Below are positions 11,923 to 19,631 of a stretch of 64,000 nt of DNA, in pieces. Position 1 is the first letter of the stretch. Each line of letters starts with the position of its first letter. Made by a program: the position numbers and the translations under genes. The stretch is taken from NCBI RefSeq assembly GCF_010500995.1, contig NZ_QVMK01000007.1, positions 18,720 through 82,719 of the forward strand, read 5' to 3'. The stretch comes from Bacteroides sp. 224 (GTDB lineage: Bacteria > Bacteroidota > Bacteroidia > Bacteroidales > Bacteroidaceae). The notes beneath the pieces were generated by a model. The model was not told the origin of the DNA, ran no database searches, and saw nothing but the letters and a program-made list of their open reading frames with translations.

Positions 11923-11993
11923 TTGAACACAGAGGCGCAGAGACGCAGAGTTTTCTTATTAATAACTCTGTGACTCCGTGCCTCTGTGTTCAA
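11923..11993. repeat. ACACAGAGGCACGGAG-type palindromic element, copy 2
   Basis: GAACACAGAGGCGCAGAGAC on the left and CTGTGACTCCGTGCCTCTGT on the right, filling the 133-bp gap between the two transketolase subunit genes. A short GATTGAGAGTTGAAAATTG tract (11899-11918) related to the 7869 element precedes it. Confidence 0.88.
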
Positions 11994-12022
11994 CTTGCTA
12001 TAAACTAATTTAGATGACATAC

Positions 12023-12871
12023 TTATTTGTTGGAATCGAAATCATTAATACAAGCCTCTAATTCCAAAATACTTTGTTGGTATTCGTCTTCCTTGGGTAC
12101 GCCATGATGCCACTTTAGCAGATTCTCCATACAGGAAATTCCCTTTCCTTTGGTAGTACGGGAAATAATGAGATGAGGCTTCTTATTGTTGAAATCCAAA
12201 TTGTCTAATGTCTGTACAATGGTTTTCATATCATCGCCGTTTATCTCAATAACATCCCAACCAAAGGCAGTCCAACGGTCGTAAATAGACTCCAACGACA
12301 TTACATTTTCTGTCTTATCGCTAATCTGAAGCCCGTTTCGGTCGATAATAGCCACCAGGTTATCTAATTTATAATGACTGGCAGACATGGCAGCTTCGTA
12401 AATAGAGCCTTCGCCCTGTTCGCCGTCGCCCATCAATACAAAGGTTTTGTAAGTTTTCTTATCCATTTTTGCAGCAATAGATAAGCCGACGCCAATGGAA
12501 AGTCCGTGTCCCAAAGCACCGGTATTTACTTCAACGCCCGGAACTTTAATGGTAGGATGCCCTGCCAACAAAGAGTTGTATTCGCCATACGTATCTACTT
12601 GTTCGCGGGTTATAAAGCCTTTGCCCTCCAATATGCAATACAAAGCTTCCACACAATGACCTTTACTCATAATGAATCGATCGCGATTTTCTTTGTGCGG
12701 ATTCTTAGGATCTATGTGTAAGGTATGGTAGTATAAAGCTGTCAGCATATTTAACGACGAAAGTCCCCCGCCGATGTGTCCCGCTTTTGCTTTATAGACA
12801 ACTTCTAAAAGTCTTTTTCTGAGTTTGGCAGCAGTGTATTCCAACTGTTTAATCCCTTCTTCCTGATTCAT
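12023..12871 (-). CDS. aptA: Transketolase N-terminal subunit (apulose-4-phosphate transketolase subunit A candidate)
   Basis: 282 residues forming the TPP pyrophosphate-binding domain: KAGHIGGGLSSLNMLTALYY near the start, SKGHCVEALYCIL, and the thiamine motif starting GDGEQGEG and ending in DRNGLQ (about residues 147-180). It works with the C-terminal subunit encoded next (133 bp away, separated by repeats) to move a two-carbon unit between sugar phosphates. First gene of the minus-strand cluster, with the long intergenic region 12872-13462 as its upstream region. Confidence 0.74.
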   Translation of the reverse strand: MNQEEGIKQLEYTAAKLRKRLLEVVYKAKAGHIGGGLSSLNMLTALYYHTLHIDPKNPHKENRDRFIMSKGHCVEALYCILEGKGFITREQVDTYGEYNSLLAGHPTIKVPGVEVNTGALGHGLSIGVGLSIAAKMDKKTYKTFVLMGDGEQGEGSIYEAAMSASHYKLDNLVAIIDRNGLQISDKTENVMSLESIYDRWTAFGWDVIEINGDDMKTIVQTLDNLDFNNKKPHLIISRTTKGKGISCMENLLKWHHGVPKEDEYQQSILELEACINDFDSNK

Positions 12872-13118
12872 TGTATTTTGTTTTTATCTGTCTATGTTTA
12901 GACGGAGGAAGGAGGGATTTGTACTAACTTGAACACGATCAATTTATTATCTAATCCCGGTTCAGTGGTATGGAATGTATTACTTGTTTTTTACATAAAT
13001 GCTTACAGTCGATAATAGCGTTCGCTATAACGACCCTATAACAATATATAAAGAAGAAGTAAAACTGATGATGATGATAAGAAGAAGAAAAAATGAATTG
13101 CTTTGCTCCTCAAAAATG

Positions 13119-13196
13119 ATACCGGCAGTTCATACAAATGCTACCAGCAATTTATGCAGATGCTACCGGCAGTTAGAGGAAATGCTACCGGCAATT
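13119..13196 (-). repeat. 22-bp periodic array, locus 1 (4 units)
   Basis: Cores start at 13119, 13141, 13163 and 13185, exactly 22 bp apart. Unit core CTACCGGCAGTT/CTACCAGCAATT, which is the reverse complement of the core TTGCCGGTAGCAAA used in the arrays at 27487, 48641 and 63647. The spacers vary. Confidence 0.88.
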
Positions 13197-13360
13197 TGTG
13201 TTCGTCTCATAAGCCCCGAAATAAAATGACAGGGTTGATTTGTAAATTGCTTATAACTAACAACTTAGAAAATAAGTTGGAAATTATCTCTCGAAAATGA
13301 GCGTTTTGTTCCATAGCGCGCAACTCGTGGATGCTGTTAATTTGTAAGCCGGTACTTTTG

Positions 13361-13434
13361 CAGTTGAGAATTGAGAGTTAAGAGTTGAGAGTTAAGCCTT
13401 CAAACTTCAAACTCTAAACTCCAAACTCCCAACT
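13361..13434. repeat. GAGAGTTAAGAGTTGAG / CAAACTCTAAACTCC imperfect palindrome
   Basis: Left arm GTTGAGAATTGAGAGTTAAG, right arm with repeated AAACTCnAAACTCC. Same general class as the 7869-7964 element. It lies just past the ribB stop. Confidence 0.7.
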
Positions 13435-13462
13435 AAAACCAAACAAGTTATGAAAGCAAATG

Positions 13463-14086
13463 CTACACACCACGTTCTTTTCTGTATTCAATCAAATCGG
13501 CAATTGAACAAATTTTTAGTTCATGTTCTTTGGCTATTTGTACCAGCTCGGGTAAACGCGCCATGCTACCGTCGGGGTTTAGAATTTCGATTAAGGCACC
13601 TCCCGGGGTTAATCCAGCTAAACGGGTTAGGTCTATCAATGCTTCGGTATGTCCGTCGCGATCAAAAACCCCATTGTTGGCAGCTCTCAGCGGGAAGATA
13701 TGTCCCGGACGAGCCAATTCTTCGGGGCGTGTTTGCGGGTTCATCAATGCTTGGATGGTGGCCGCCCGATCGTGTGCAGAAACCCCCGTAGTGCATCCAT
13801 AGCCAATTAAATCTACCGACATGGTGAAAGGAGTACCCAGCAAAGAAGTATTATCACAAGCCATCATGTCTAATTGTAATTCCTGGCAACGGGCTTCTGT
13901 GAGGGGCACACACATTATACCACGGCCATAAGTAAGCATGAAGTTTACAATTTCGGGGGTAATCTTTTCGCCTGCAACGATAAAATCACCTTCGTTTTCT
14001 CTGTCTTCATCATCTACTACAATAAGGATCTTTCCTTGGCGTAGTTCTTCCAGGCTTTCTTCAATGCTATTTAGTGTAAATTTCAT
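13463..14086 (-). CDS. ribB: 3,4-dihydroxy-2-butanone-4-phosphate synthase, monofunctional
   Basis: 207 residues. It converts ribulose-5-phosphate to the four-carbon riboflavin precursor. The family signature is intact: [13 protein letters not shown] (acidic metal-binding loop), [34 protein letters not shown] and HTEAL. The protein ends at [14 protein letters not shown], where bifunctional RibBA proteins continue into GTP cyclohydrolase II. Either it is a true stand-alone RibB or the second domain has been lost next to the repeat downstream. No FMN riboswitch is visible upstream. Confidence 0.93.
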   Translation of the reverse strand: MKFTLNSIEESLEELRQGKILIVVDDEDRENEGDFIVAGEKITPEIVNFMLTYGRGIMCVPLTEARCQELQLDMMACDNTSLLGTPFTMSVDLIGYGCTTGVSAHDRAATIQALMNPQTRPEELARPGHIFPLRAANNGVFDRDGHTEALIDLTRLAGLTPGGALIEILNPDGSMARLPELVQIAKEHELKICSIADLIEYRKERGV

Positions 14087-14135
14087 TTTGATATTTATTT
14101 GTTTATTCTATTCAATAGTTCTGCTTTTCACACTG

Positions 14136-14143
14136 CGAAATTA
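14136..14143 (-). promoter_or_regulatory. Possible -7 element for ribB
   Basis: TAATTTCG on the minus strand, one base from the Bacteroidetes TAnnTTTG consensus, about 50 bp before the ribB start. Confidence 0.35.
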
Positions 14144-14229
14144 GTTCTTATTTATGAAATGTGGCAATAAAATTAAGGGTGTTTTGAATAATAGATGGCA
14201 TATTATGGTAGAAAATACCTGATTTTGTG

Positions 14230-14237
14230 TAATTTTG
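14230..14237 (+). promoter_or_regulatory. -7 promoter element upstream of the zeta-toxin pair
   Basis: TAATTTTG matches TAnnTTTG exactly, 22 bp before ATG 14259. It argues against the longer start at 14235, which would lie inside the promoter. Confidence 0.55.
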
Positions 14238-14258
14238 TGGACAGCTTATTGTTTAAAC

Positions 14259-14678
14259 ATGAAAGATATATCTTTTGAAAAGTTCTCGAGTGATTATTTA
14301 GCAGGTTGGAATACAACTTGCGAAGATAACGTAAATCCTAAAGCCAATTGGAGTTTGAAGGAGGTTAGTGATTGTTGGAAGAATGATATATCATTTATTT
14401 ATAAAGATGAGAGAACAAAGGAGAGCGACTTGTTTGTTTTGGCTAAACCTGATGGAAGCGAATATTTGATAAAATTGAAACTCCCAGTAAGTAATGGAGC
14501 TTTGGCAAGTGAAGCCGACTATGTAGTGATTCAATGTTTAAATGGTAGGAATAGAGGATTGTTGTATCAAAAAATGCCTTCTGCTGAACTAAGAACCCGG
14601 AAAAGAATGAGAAGGCGGCAAGAAAACAAACAGCTAATAAGAATAGAAAAGACAAGAGCGCTGGTCTTAGTTAAATAA
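14259..14678 (+). CDS. Small uncharacterised protein paired with zeta-toxin-like kinase
   Basis: 139 residues from ATG 14259. I do not recognise a family. The body is acidic to neutral (KDISFEKFSSDYLAGWN, then NWSLKEVSDCWKNDI) and the last 30 residues are strongly basic (RTRKRMRRRQENK). It lies 11 bp upstream of the P-loop kinase and is preceded by a promoter, so the two form a bicistron in the antitoxin-then-toxin order. A role as antitoxin or substrate partner is inference from position only. Confidence 0.6.
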   Translation: MKDISFEKFSSDYLAGWNTTCEDNVNPKANWSLKEVSDCWKNDISFIYKDERTKESDLFVLAKPDGSEYLIKLKLPVSNGALASEADYVVIQCLNGRNRGLLYQKMPSAELRTRKRMRRRQENKQLIRIEKTRALVLVK

Positions 14679-14689
14679 GTAATGTTTGT

Positions 14690-15325
14690 ATGCCGGTACT
14701 TTATGTTGTAATGGGTCCCAATGGCTCGGGCAAAAGTAAATTTGGGCCTATTTTTACTGATGGTATAAAAATTCATGATTTTGATAAGCGTAGAAGCGAG
14801 ATTGCTTCTATGTTTGAGGCTCTACCTCGTACTGAATGGCCACGCCAATATCAGATTTATCCTTCGGATTATAAAGAAACAATGGTTGATGATTATGCAG
14901 CAGCAGAGTTCGATACGATTGTAAACAAGTGCTTAGATAATAAGTTTAATTTTGCTTTTGAAACTCCTTTTTCCTTTTGGGGTGAAGAGTTTATATCTAA
15001 ATTCAAATCTGCAGGTTATTATATAAATGGTGTTTTCTTTGGATTAAACTCGCTCGAAGAATCAATAAGCTTTGTAAAGCTGAGAACAATGCGGGGAGGT
15101 CATAATTTGAGTATTTCATCTGTTACAGATAATTTCCATCAATGTTACATAAACCTTTGTCGTCGTATTGAGATGTTCGATAAAGTGGACTTCGTTTCAA
15201 CTTATCCAATTGGATGCCAGCCGTTTGTATTTGCTTCTTATTGTAATGCTTGCTTTAAATATCAACAAGAAATGGACTTAGAACCAGAATGGTTCAATAG
15301 AATACGGGAAAAGTTATTTCGCTGA
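14690..15325 (+). CDS. Zeta-toxin-like P-loop kinase
   Basis: 211 residues. Walker A GPNGSGKS at 9-16, directly after a short hydrophobic strand, and an FAFETPFS segment typical of the substrate-side strand in zeta-toxin/UDP-GlcNAc-kinase-like proteins. Zeta toxins phosphorylate UDP-N-acetylglucosamine and block wall synthesis. Many chromosomal homologues of this type (often annotated zeta toxin family or AAA_33) are uncharacterised. It is the second gene of a two-gene unit. Toxin activity is not demonstrable from sequence. Confidence 0.7.
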   Translation: MPVLYVVMGPNGSGKSKFGPIFTDGIKIHDFDKRRSEIASMFEALPRTEWPRQYQIYPSDYKETMVDDYAAAEFDTIVNKCLDNKFNFAFETPFSFWGEEFISKFKSAGYYINGVFFGLNSLEESISFVKLRTMRGGHNLSISSVTDNFHQCYINLCRRIEMFDKVDFVSTYPIGCQPFVFASYCNACFKYQQEMDLEPEWFNRIREKLFR

Positions 15326-15373
15326 TTACAAAACGATATATTCATTCGTCTTCTTAAAGATAATGAATATAAT

Positions 15374-17650
15374 ATGAAACAAACCAATTACCATCTTTTT
15401 GACTTCCTTGATTTTGATGTCGAACTAAAAAGAGACGAAGCCCTTTGGAGGGCTTGCCGACCTACGGATATTCAGGAGAAAAACGGAGATATATACATTA
15501 CAGTGCCTTTTCAGAAACAGGTAAAGGCGAATGATATGCAGGCAGATGAGCAGGTGGCTCACCAAAGTTCCACCTTGATTATCCGTCAATATACGCATAA
15601 AATTATGCGCGTATTTGTGGCATTTAATGGAGAAGAACTTTCCGATAACTCGGAGATGTTGCAGTTTGCTCCTACTGTTCAAAAGCTACCTTTAAAGGTA
15701 ACGGAGAATGACGGCGAATGGCTTGTGACGACTGCCGACGGTACTCATCGCGCCCTTATCAACCTGAAAGAGCCTGTGCTCGATTATTGGAGCGATTTGT
15801 TGCCTGCCCCACAGGAAACATTAGATATTACTTTCTGGCCCGATGGCGTGCGCGAGATTAAACTAAGTGCCTACGATCACTTCTCGCCCCCACGCTACGA
15901 CGCCCTTCCGTTGGCGTATGTGGTAAAAGACGGACAAAAGGAACGGGCTACCATTTCCATTACCGCTGCCCCCGATGAAGTATTTACAGGTACAGGCGAG
16001 CGGTTCTATAAGATGGATTTGAGCGGTCAAACCTTCCAATTGAAGAATCAGGACGGGCAAGGGGTGAATAATCGCCGTGCTTACAAAAATATACCTTTCT
16101 TCCTGTCCAGCCGCATGTACGGGGTATTCTATCATACCAGTGCATACAGTAAACTATCGCTTGCTGATCATTCTACCCGTTCCGTGCAGTTCCTAAGCGA
16201 TCAACCTTTATTGGATGTGTTCCTGATGAGTGGTGATACGCCCGAAGAAATTTTACGTGGATACCGCAGTCTGACAGGGTTTCCTTCTATGCCTCCGGTG
16301 TGGAGTTTTGGGGTTTGGATGAGTCGCATGACTTACTTTAGTGCCGATGAGGTAACAGAAATCTGTGATCGCTTGCGTGCCGAGAAGTATCCCTGCGATG
16401 TGATTCATCTGGATACAGGATGGTTTAAAACCGACTGGCTTTGCGAATGGAAGTTTAACGATGAACGTTTTCCCGATCCGAAAAAGTTTATTCATCGCTT
16501 GAAAGATGATGGCTACCGGGTGTCGCTTTGGCAACTTCCTTACGTGGCCGAGGATGCCGAGCAGATTGAAGAAGCGCAGGCTAACAATTATATAGGGAAA
16601 TTGTCTGGGGAAACTCGCCGCGAGGGCTCTAATTTCTCCGCGTTGGATTACGCAGGAACCATCGACTTTACTTACCCCAAAGCAGTCGATTGGTACAAAG
16701 GTTTATTAAAGAACCTGCTCGATATGGGGGTGGTTTGCATTAAGGCCGACTTTGGCGAGAACATCCATATAGATGCCAATTACCATGCAATGTCGCCCGA
16801 ACTATTAAATAACCTCTACGCTTTATTGTACCAGAAAGCCGCCTACGAAATCACCAAAGAAGTTACAGGCGACGGCATTATCTGGGCACGTGCGGGCTGG
16901 GCGGGCTGTCAACGCTATCCGCTTCATTGGGGAGGCGATTCGGCTTCTACCTGGGATGGCATGGCGGGTTCGTTAAAAGGGGGATTACATTTTGGCTTGT
17001 CGGGCTTTGCCTTCTGGAGCCATGATGTGCCGGGCTTCCATAGTCTGCCCAACTTTATGAATTCTCCTGTGCCCGATGATGTATATGTACGTTGGACACA
17101 ATTTGGTGTATTCTCTTCGCATATTCGTTATCACGGAACGTCTAAGCGAGAGCCGTGGCATTATCCGGCGGTGGCACCTATTGTTAAAAAGTGGTGGAAT
17201 CTGCGCTATGCCCTTATACCTTATATAATAGAACAAAGCAAAAAGGCGACTGAAACAGGACATACCTTGTTGCGAGCACTTATCTTCCATCATGTCGATG
17301 ATAAACTTTGCTGGCACATCGACGATGAGTATTACTTTGGAGATGACTTCCTTGTTGCTCCCATTATGAACAGCGAAAATCGAAGAGACGTTTATCTGCC
17401 CGAAGGCAAATGGGTGAACTTCTTTACCGGTGCCCGTTATGAGGGTGGTCGTTGGTTAAAGAACATAGAAGTACCCTTAGATGAAATGCCTGTGTATGTG
17501 CGTGAGGGTGCGGAAATACCTTACTACCCGGAGGTGGTTCAGTGTACGGATGAGATGGACAAAGATAAGTATAGCCTCACCCCAGCCCTCTCCCAAGGAG
17601 AGGGAGAAGGGGATAGCTTGTATAATATAATAATGAAGAACTGGAAATAA
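15374..17650 (+). CDS. GH31 alpha-xylosidase (YicI-type)
   Basis: 758 residues. N-terminal beta-sandwich, then the barrel with FGVWMSRMTYFSADEV, nucleophile Asp in IKADFGENI (about residue 458) and acid/base Asp in WGGDSAS (about 520). The KADFGE form resembles YicI-like alpha-xylosidases rather than alpha-glucosidases (WxDMNE). It would release alpha-xylose from xyloglucan-type or pectic oligosaccharides. No signal peptide, so probably cytoplasmic or periplasmic. The next gene starts 16 bp later. The C-terminal tail SLTPALSQGEGEGDSLYNIIMKNWK comes from palindromic repeat R3 and its spacer, not from the family. Confidence 0.9.
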   Translation: MKQTNYHLFDFLDFDVELKRDEALWRACRPTDIQEKNGDIYITVPFQKQVKANDMQADEQVAHQSSTLIIRQYTHKIMRVFVAFNGEELSDNSEMLQFAPTVQKLPLKVTENDGEWLVTTADGTHRALINLKEPVLDYWSDLLPAPQETLDITFWPDGVREIKLSAYDHFSPPRYDALPLAYVVKDGQKERATISITAAPDEVFTGTGERFYKMDLSGQTFQLKNQDGQGVNNRRAYKNIPFFLSSRMYGVFYHTSAYSKLSLADHSTRSVQFLSDQPLLDVFLMSGDTPEEILRGYRSLTGFPSMPPVWSFGVWMSRMTYFSADEVTEICDRLRAEKYPCDVIHLDTGWFKTDWLCEWKFNDERFPDPKKFIHRLKDDGYRVSLWQLPYVAEDAEQIEEAQANNYIGKLSGETRREGSNFSALDYAGTIDFTYPKAVDWYKGLLKNLLDMGVVCIKADFGENIHIDANYHAMSPELLNNLYALLYQKAAYEITKEVTGDGIIWARAGWAGCQRYPLHWGGDSASTWDGMAGSLKGGLHFGLSGFAFWSHDVPGFHSLPNFMNSPVPDDVYVRWTQFGVFSSHIRYHGTSKREPWHYPAVAPIVKKWWNLRYALIPYIIEQSKKATETGHTLLRALIFHHVDDKLCWHIDDEYYFGDDFLVAPIMNSENRRDVYLPEGKWVNFFTGARYEGGRWLKNIEVPLDEMPVYVREGAEIPYYPEVVQCTDEMDKDKYSLTPALSQGEGEGDSLYNIIMKNWK
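17574..17615. repeat. GC-rich palindromic element copy R3
   Basis: CCTCACCCCAGCCCTCTCCC..GGAGAGGGAGAAGGGGA, read in frame as SLTPALSQGEGEG at the end of the GH31 gene. Inverted partner of R4, 80 bp apart. Confidence 0.9.
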
Positions 17651-17666
17651 TATATAAAGAGTAAAT

Positions 17667-18851
17667 ATGCAACATACTGAAAATAATGCAACTACCCCAT
17701 CTCCCTCTCCTTTGGAGAGGGTCGGGGAGAGGCTAAAACCAAACTGGCCCGAAAGCCAACAACGCTACCTTGACTGGTGGAACGGTAAAGGCGTTTTAAT
17801 TAATATGTGGGAACATCTTCAAACAGGTGTTACTCCTCATGCCGATGTACCCGCTCCGGCACCTGCCAAAGACTTAAATCAACGTTGGTTTGATCCTGAA
17901 TGGCGAGCCGACGAACTTAATTACTACCTATCTCGTAGTTCCTTCTTAGCAGATATACCTCCTGTTGCCAATACCCAACTTGGCCCTGGTTCTTTGGCTG
18001 CTATTCTGGGTGGAGTGTTGGAAGGTGGGGAAGATACCATCTGGATTCATCCTGATCCTAATCCGAAAGAAGAAATCATATTCGATCCTGAGAATGCAGC
18101 TTGGAAGCTTCATAAAGATTTGCTAAAAGCCTGCAAACAACGTGCAAACGGATACTACTATGTCGGTATGCCCGATTTGATGGAAGGTATGGACATCTTA
18201 GCCGCCCTACGCGGCACCGATACCGTACTGATGGATACCGTTATGAACCCCGAACTGCTTGAAAGACAGTTGCAACAGGTAAATGATATCTACTTCCGTG
18301 TATTCGATGAACTTTATGAAATCATCCGCGAAGGCGATGAAATGGCTTTCTGCTACTTCTCTATCTGGGGACCCGGCAAAGTGAGCAAACTGCAAAGTGA
18401 TATCTCTATCATGATAAGTGAAGATGACTTCCGACGTTTCGCTCTTCCTTACTTGCGTCAGCAATGTCAAAGAATAGATTATACCTTATATCATCTGGAT
18501 GGTGTGGGAGCTATTCGTCATGTCGATGCCCTCTTGGAAATAGAAGAACTCAACGCCATTCAATGGACACCAGGTGTGGGCGAACCCCAGGGAGGAGATC
18601 CGAAGTGGTACGATCTTTATCGGAAGATTCTGGCAGGCGGAAAATCAATTATGCCGTGCTGGGTAACGCTGGATGAACTTCGTCCCCTGCTGGATCATGT
18701 CGGAGCAGATGGATTGAACATCCTAATGGATTTCAAGAATGAAAATGAGATAGAAAAGGCTGTGCGTATCTTAGAAGAAGCCTCTCCCCAGCCCTCTCCA
18801 AAGGAGAGGGAGTTGGGAGATAGTCTGTCTAAAGGTTTTAATATAAATTGA
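17667..18851 (+). CDS. UroD-fold corrinoid-dependent methyltransferase
   Basis: 394 residues. It resembles the uroporphyrinogen-decarboxylase-like family used by corrinoid methyltransferases (YHLDGVGAIRHVDALLEIEELNAIQWTP region at about 270-300; GGKSIMPCWVTLDELRPLL later). Placement 7 bp before a corrinoid-protein gene strongly supports methyl transfer to or from B12 rather than heme synthesis. The methyl donor is unknown; the neighbouring alpha-xylosidase and symporter suggest a plant-derived methylated compound. Both termini carry repeat-encoded segments: SPSPLERVGERL near the N-terminus (R4) and SPQPSPKERELGDSL at the C-terminus (R5). Confidence 0.78.
   Translation: MQHTENNATTPSPSPLERVGERLKPNWPESQQRYLDWWNGKGVLINMWEHLQTGVTPHADVPAPAPAKDLNQRWFDPEWRADELNYYLSRSSFLADIPPVANTQLGPGSLAAILGGVLEGGEDTIWIHPDPNPKEEIIFDPENAAWKLHKDLLKACKQRANGYYYVGMPDLMEGMDILAALRGTDTVLMDTVMNPELLERQLQQVNDIYFRVFDELYEIIREGDEMAFCYFSIWGPGKVSKLQSDISIMISEDDFRRFALPYLRQQCQRIDYTLYHLDGVGAIRHVDALLEIEELNAIQWTPGVGEPQGGDPKWYDLYRKILAGGKSIMPCWVTLDELRPLLDHVGADGLNILMDFKNENEIEKAVRILEEASPQPSPKERELGDSLSKGFNIN
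17696..17735. repeat. GC-rich palindromic element copy R4
   Basis: ATCTCCCTCTCC TTT GGAGAGGGTCGGGGAGAGGC, inverted relative to R3, translated as PSPSPLERVGERL in the methyltransferase N-terminus. Confidence 0.9.
18780..18820. repeat. GC-rich palindromic element copy R5
   Basis: GCCTCTCCCCAGCCCTCTCC.. GGAGAGGGAGTTGGGAGA, read as ASPQPSPKERELG at the methyltransferase C-terminus, in a different frame from R1 and R3. Inverted partner of R6, 66 bp apart. Confidence 0.9.
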
Positions 18852-18858
18852 ATGAATA

Positions 18859-19551
18859 ATGGATAATACACAAAAAGATGTAATTTCCTCTTCCCTCTCC
18901 TTTGGAGAGGGTAAGGGAGAGGCTTTATTTGAAGCTATTCTGGCAGGCAAACTCGAACCTGCTGTGGAAGTAACCCAACAAGCCATTGAAGAAGGAATGG
19001 CCCCTCAAACTTTGATCAATGATTATATGATTAAAGCAATGGGGGAAATCGGTCAACGTTTTCAGGATGGGAAGGCATTTGTTCCTCAACTGTTAATGTC
19101 GGCCCGTGCCATGAAAGGATCTTTGGAACTTTTGAAGCCTCTGCTTCAGGGAGCTGCTTCTGTGACTATTGGTAAAGTGGTAATAGGAACCGTTAAAGGA
19201 GATCTTCATGATATCGGTAAGAATCTGGTAGCCTCTATGTTCGAAGGCTGTGGATTCGAAGTAGTGAACATTGGTATTGATGTACCTGCCGAGAAATTTG
19301 TGGAGGCCGTAAAAGAACATAATGCCGATATTCTTTGTATCAGCGCCTTGTTAACTACTACAATGGGCTATATGGAAGTAGTGATTGAAGCTTTAAAAGC
19401 GGCGGGCATCCGAGAGCAAGTCAAAGTAATGGTAGGCGGTGCCCCTGTAAACGAAGACTATGCCCGACAAATTGGAGCGGACGGTTACAGTGATAACGCA
19501 AACTCTGCGATAGCTAAAGCTAAAGAGCTGTTAGATTTAATTAATGATTGA
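18859..19551 (+). CDS. Corrinoid protein (methyltransferase B12 carrier)
   Basis: 230 residues. N-terminal four-helix cap (about 25-100) followed by a B12-binding Rossmann domain with GDLHDIGKN (H117 is the cobalt-ligating His of the DxHxxG motif), then ISALLTTTM and GGAPVNEDYARQIGADGY for the nucleotide tail. It carries the methyl group on cobalt between the UroD-type enzyme upstream and an acceptor methyltransferase, such as the MtaA-like protein at 26375-27394. Cytoplasmic. Residues about 10-23 (SSSLSFGEGKGEAL) are encoded by repeat R6 and precede the normal family start. Confidence 0.9.
   Translation: MDNTQKDVISSSLSFGEGKGEALFEAILAGKLEPAVEVTQQAIEEGMAPQTLINDYMIKAMGEIGQRFQDGKAFVPQLLMSARAMKGSLELLKPLLQGAASVTIGKVVIGTVKGDLHDIGKNLVASMFEGCGFEVVNIGIDVPAEKFVEAVKEHNADILCISALLTTTMGYMEVVIEALKAAGIREQVKVMVGGAPVNEDYARQIGADGYSDNANSAIAKAKELLDLIND
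18887..18924. repeat. GC-rich palindromic element copy R6
   Basis: CTTCCCTCTCC TTT GGAGAGGGTAAGGGAGAGGC, translated as SSLSFGEGKGEAL at the corrinoid protein N-terminus. Inverted partner of R5. Confidence 0.9.
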
Positions 19552-19630
19552 TAATTAATAATTAAGATCAATAGCTCTGTTTGTATGTCACCTTAGATAA
19601 TTCTTAATTCTAAATTATAAACTCTTAATT
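19545..19630. repeat. AT-rich palindromic element (GATAATTAATAATTAAG / CTTAATTCTAAATTATAA)
   Basis: Fills the 80-bp gap between the corrinoid protein and the symporter. The arms are related by inversion and the right arm ends at the symporter start. Confidence 0.65.
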
Positions 19631-19631
19631 C

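Larger units (their letters stand above)
12872..13462. other. 591-bp gene-free region upstream of aptA
   Basis: No convincing gene. It should hold the promoter for the minus-strand transketolase cluster (no clear TAnnTTTG match found), a four-unit 22-bp periodic array (13119-13196) and an AT-rich GAGAGTTAAGAGTTGAG palindromic tract (13361-13434). Open frames here are short and repeat-derived. Confidence 0.7.

Noticed and set aside
12999..13300. Two overlapping small open frames (76 and 65 codons)
   Set aside because: They run through the 22-bp array, lack any recognisable protein pattern and have no promoter or operon context.
14087..14258. FMN riboswitch upstream of ribB
   Set aside because: No RFN-type conserved blocks; the region is AT-rich and unstructured apart from promoter-like boxes.
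17667..18851. Housekeeping uroporphyrinogen decarboxylase (hemE)
   Set aside because: Operon with a corrinoid protein and absence of the usual hemE N-terminal motif make methyltransferase function more likely.
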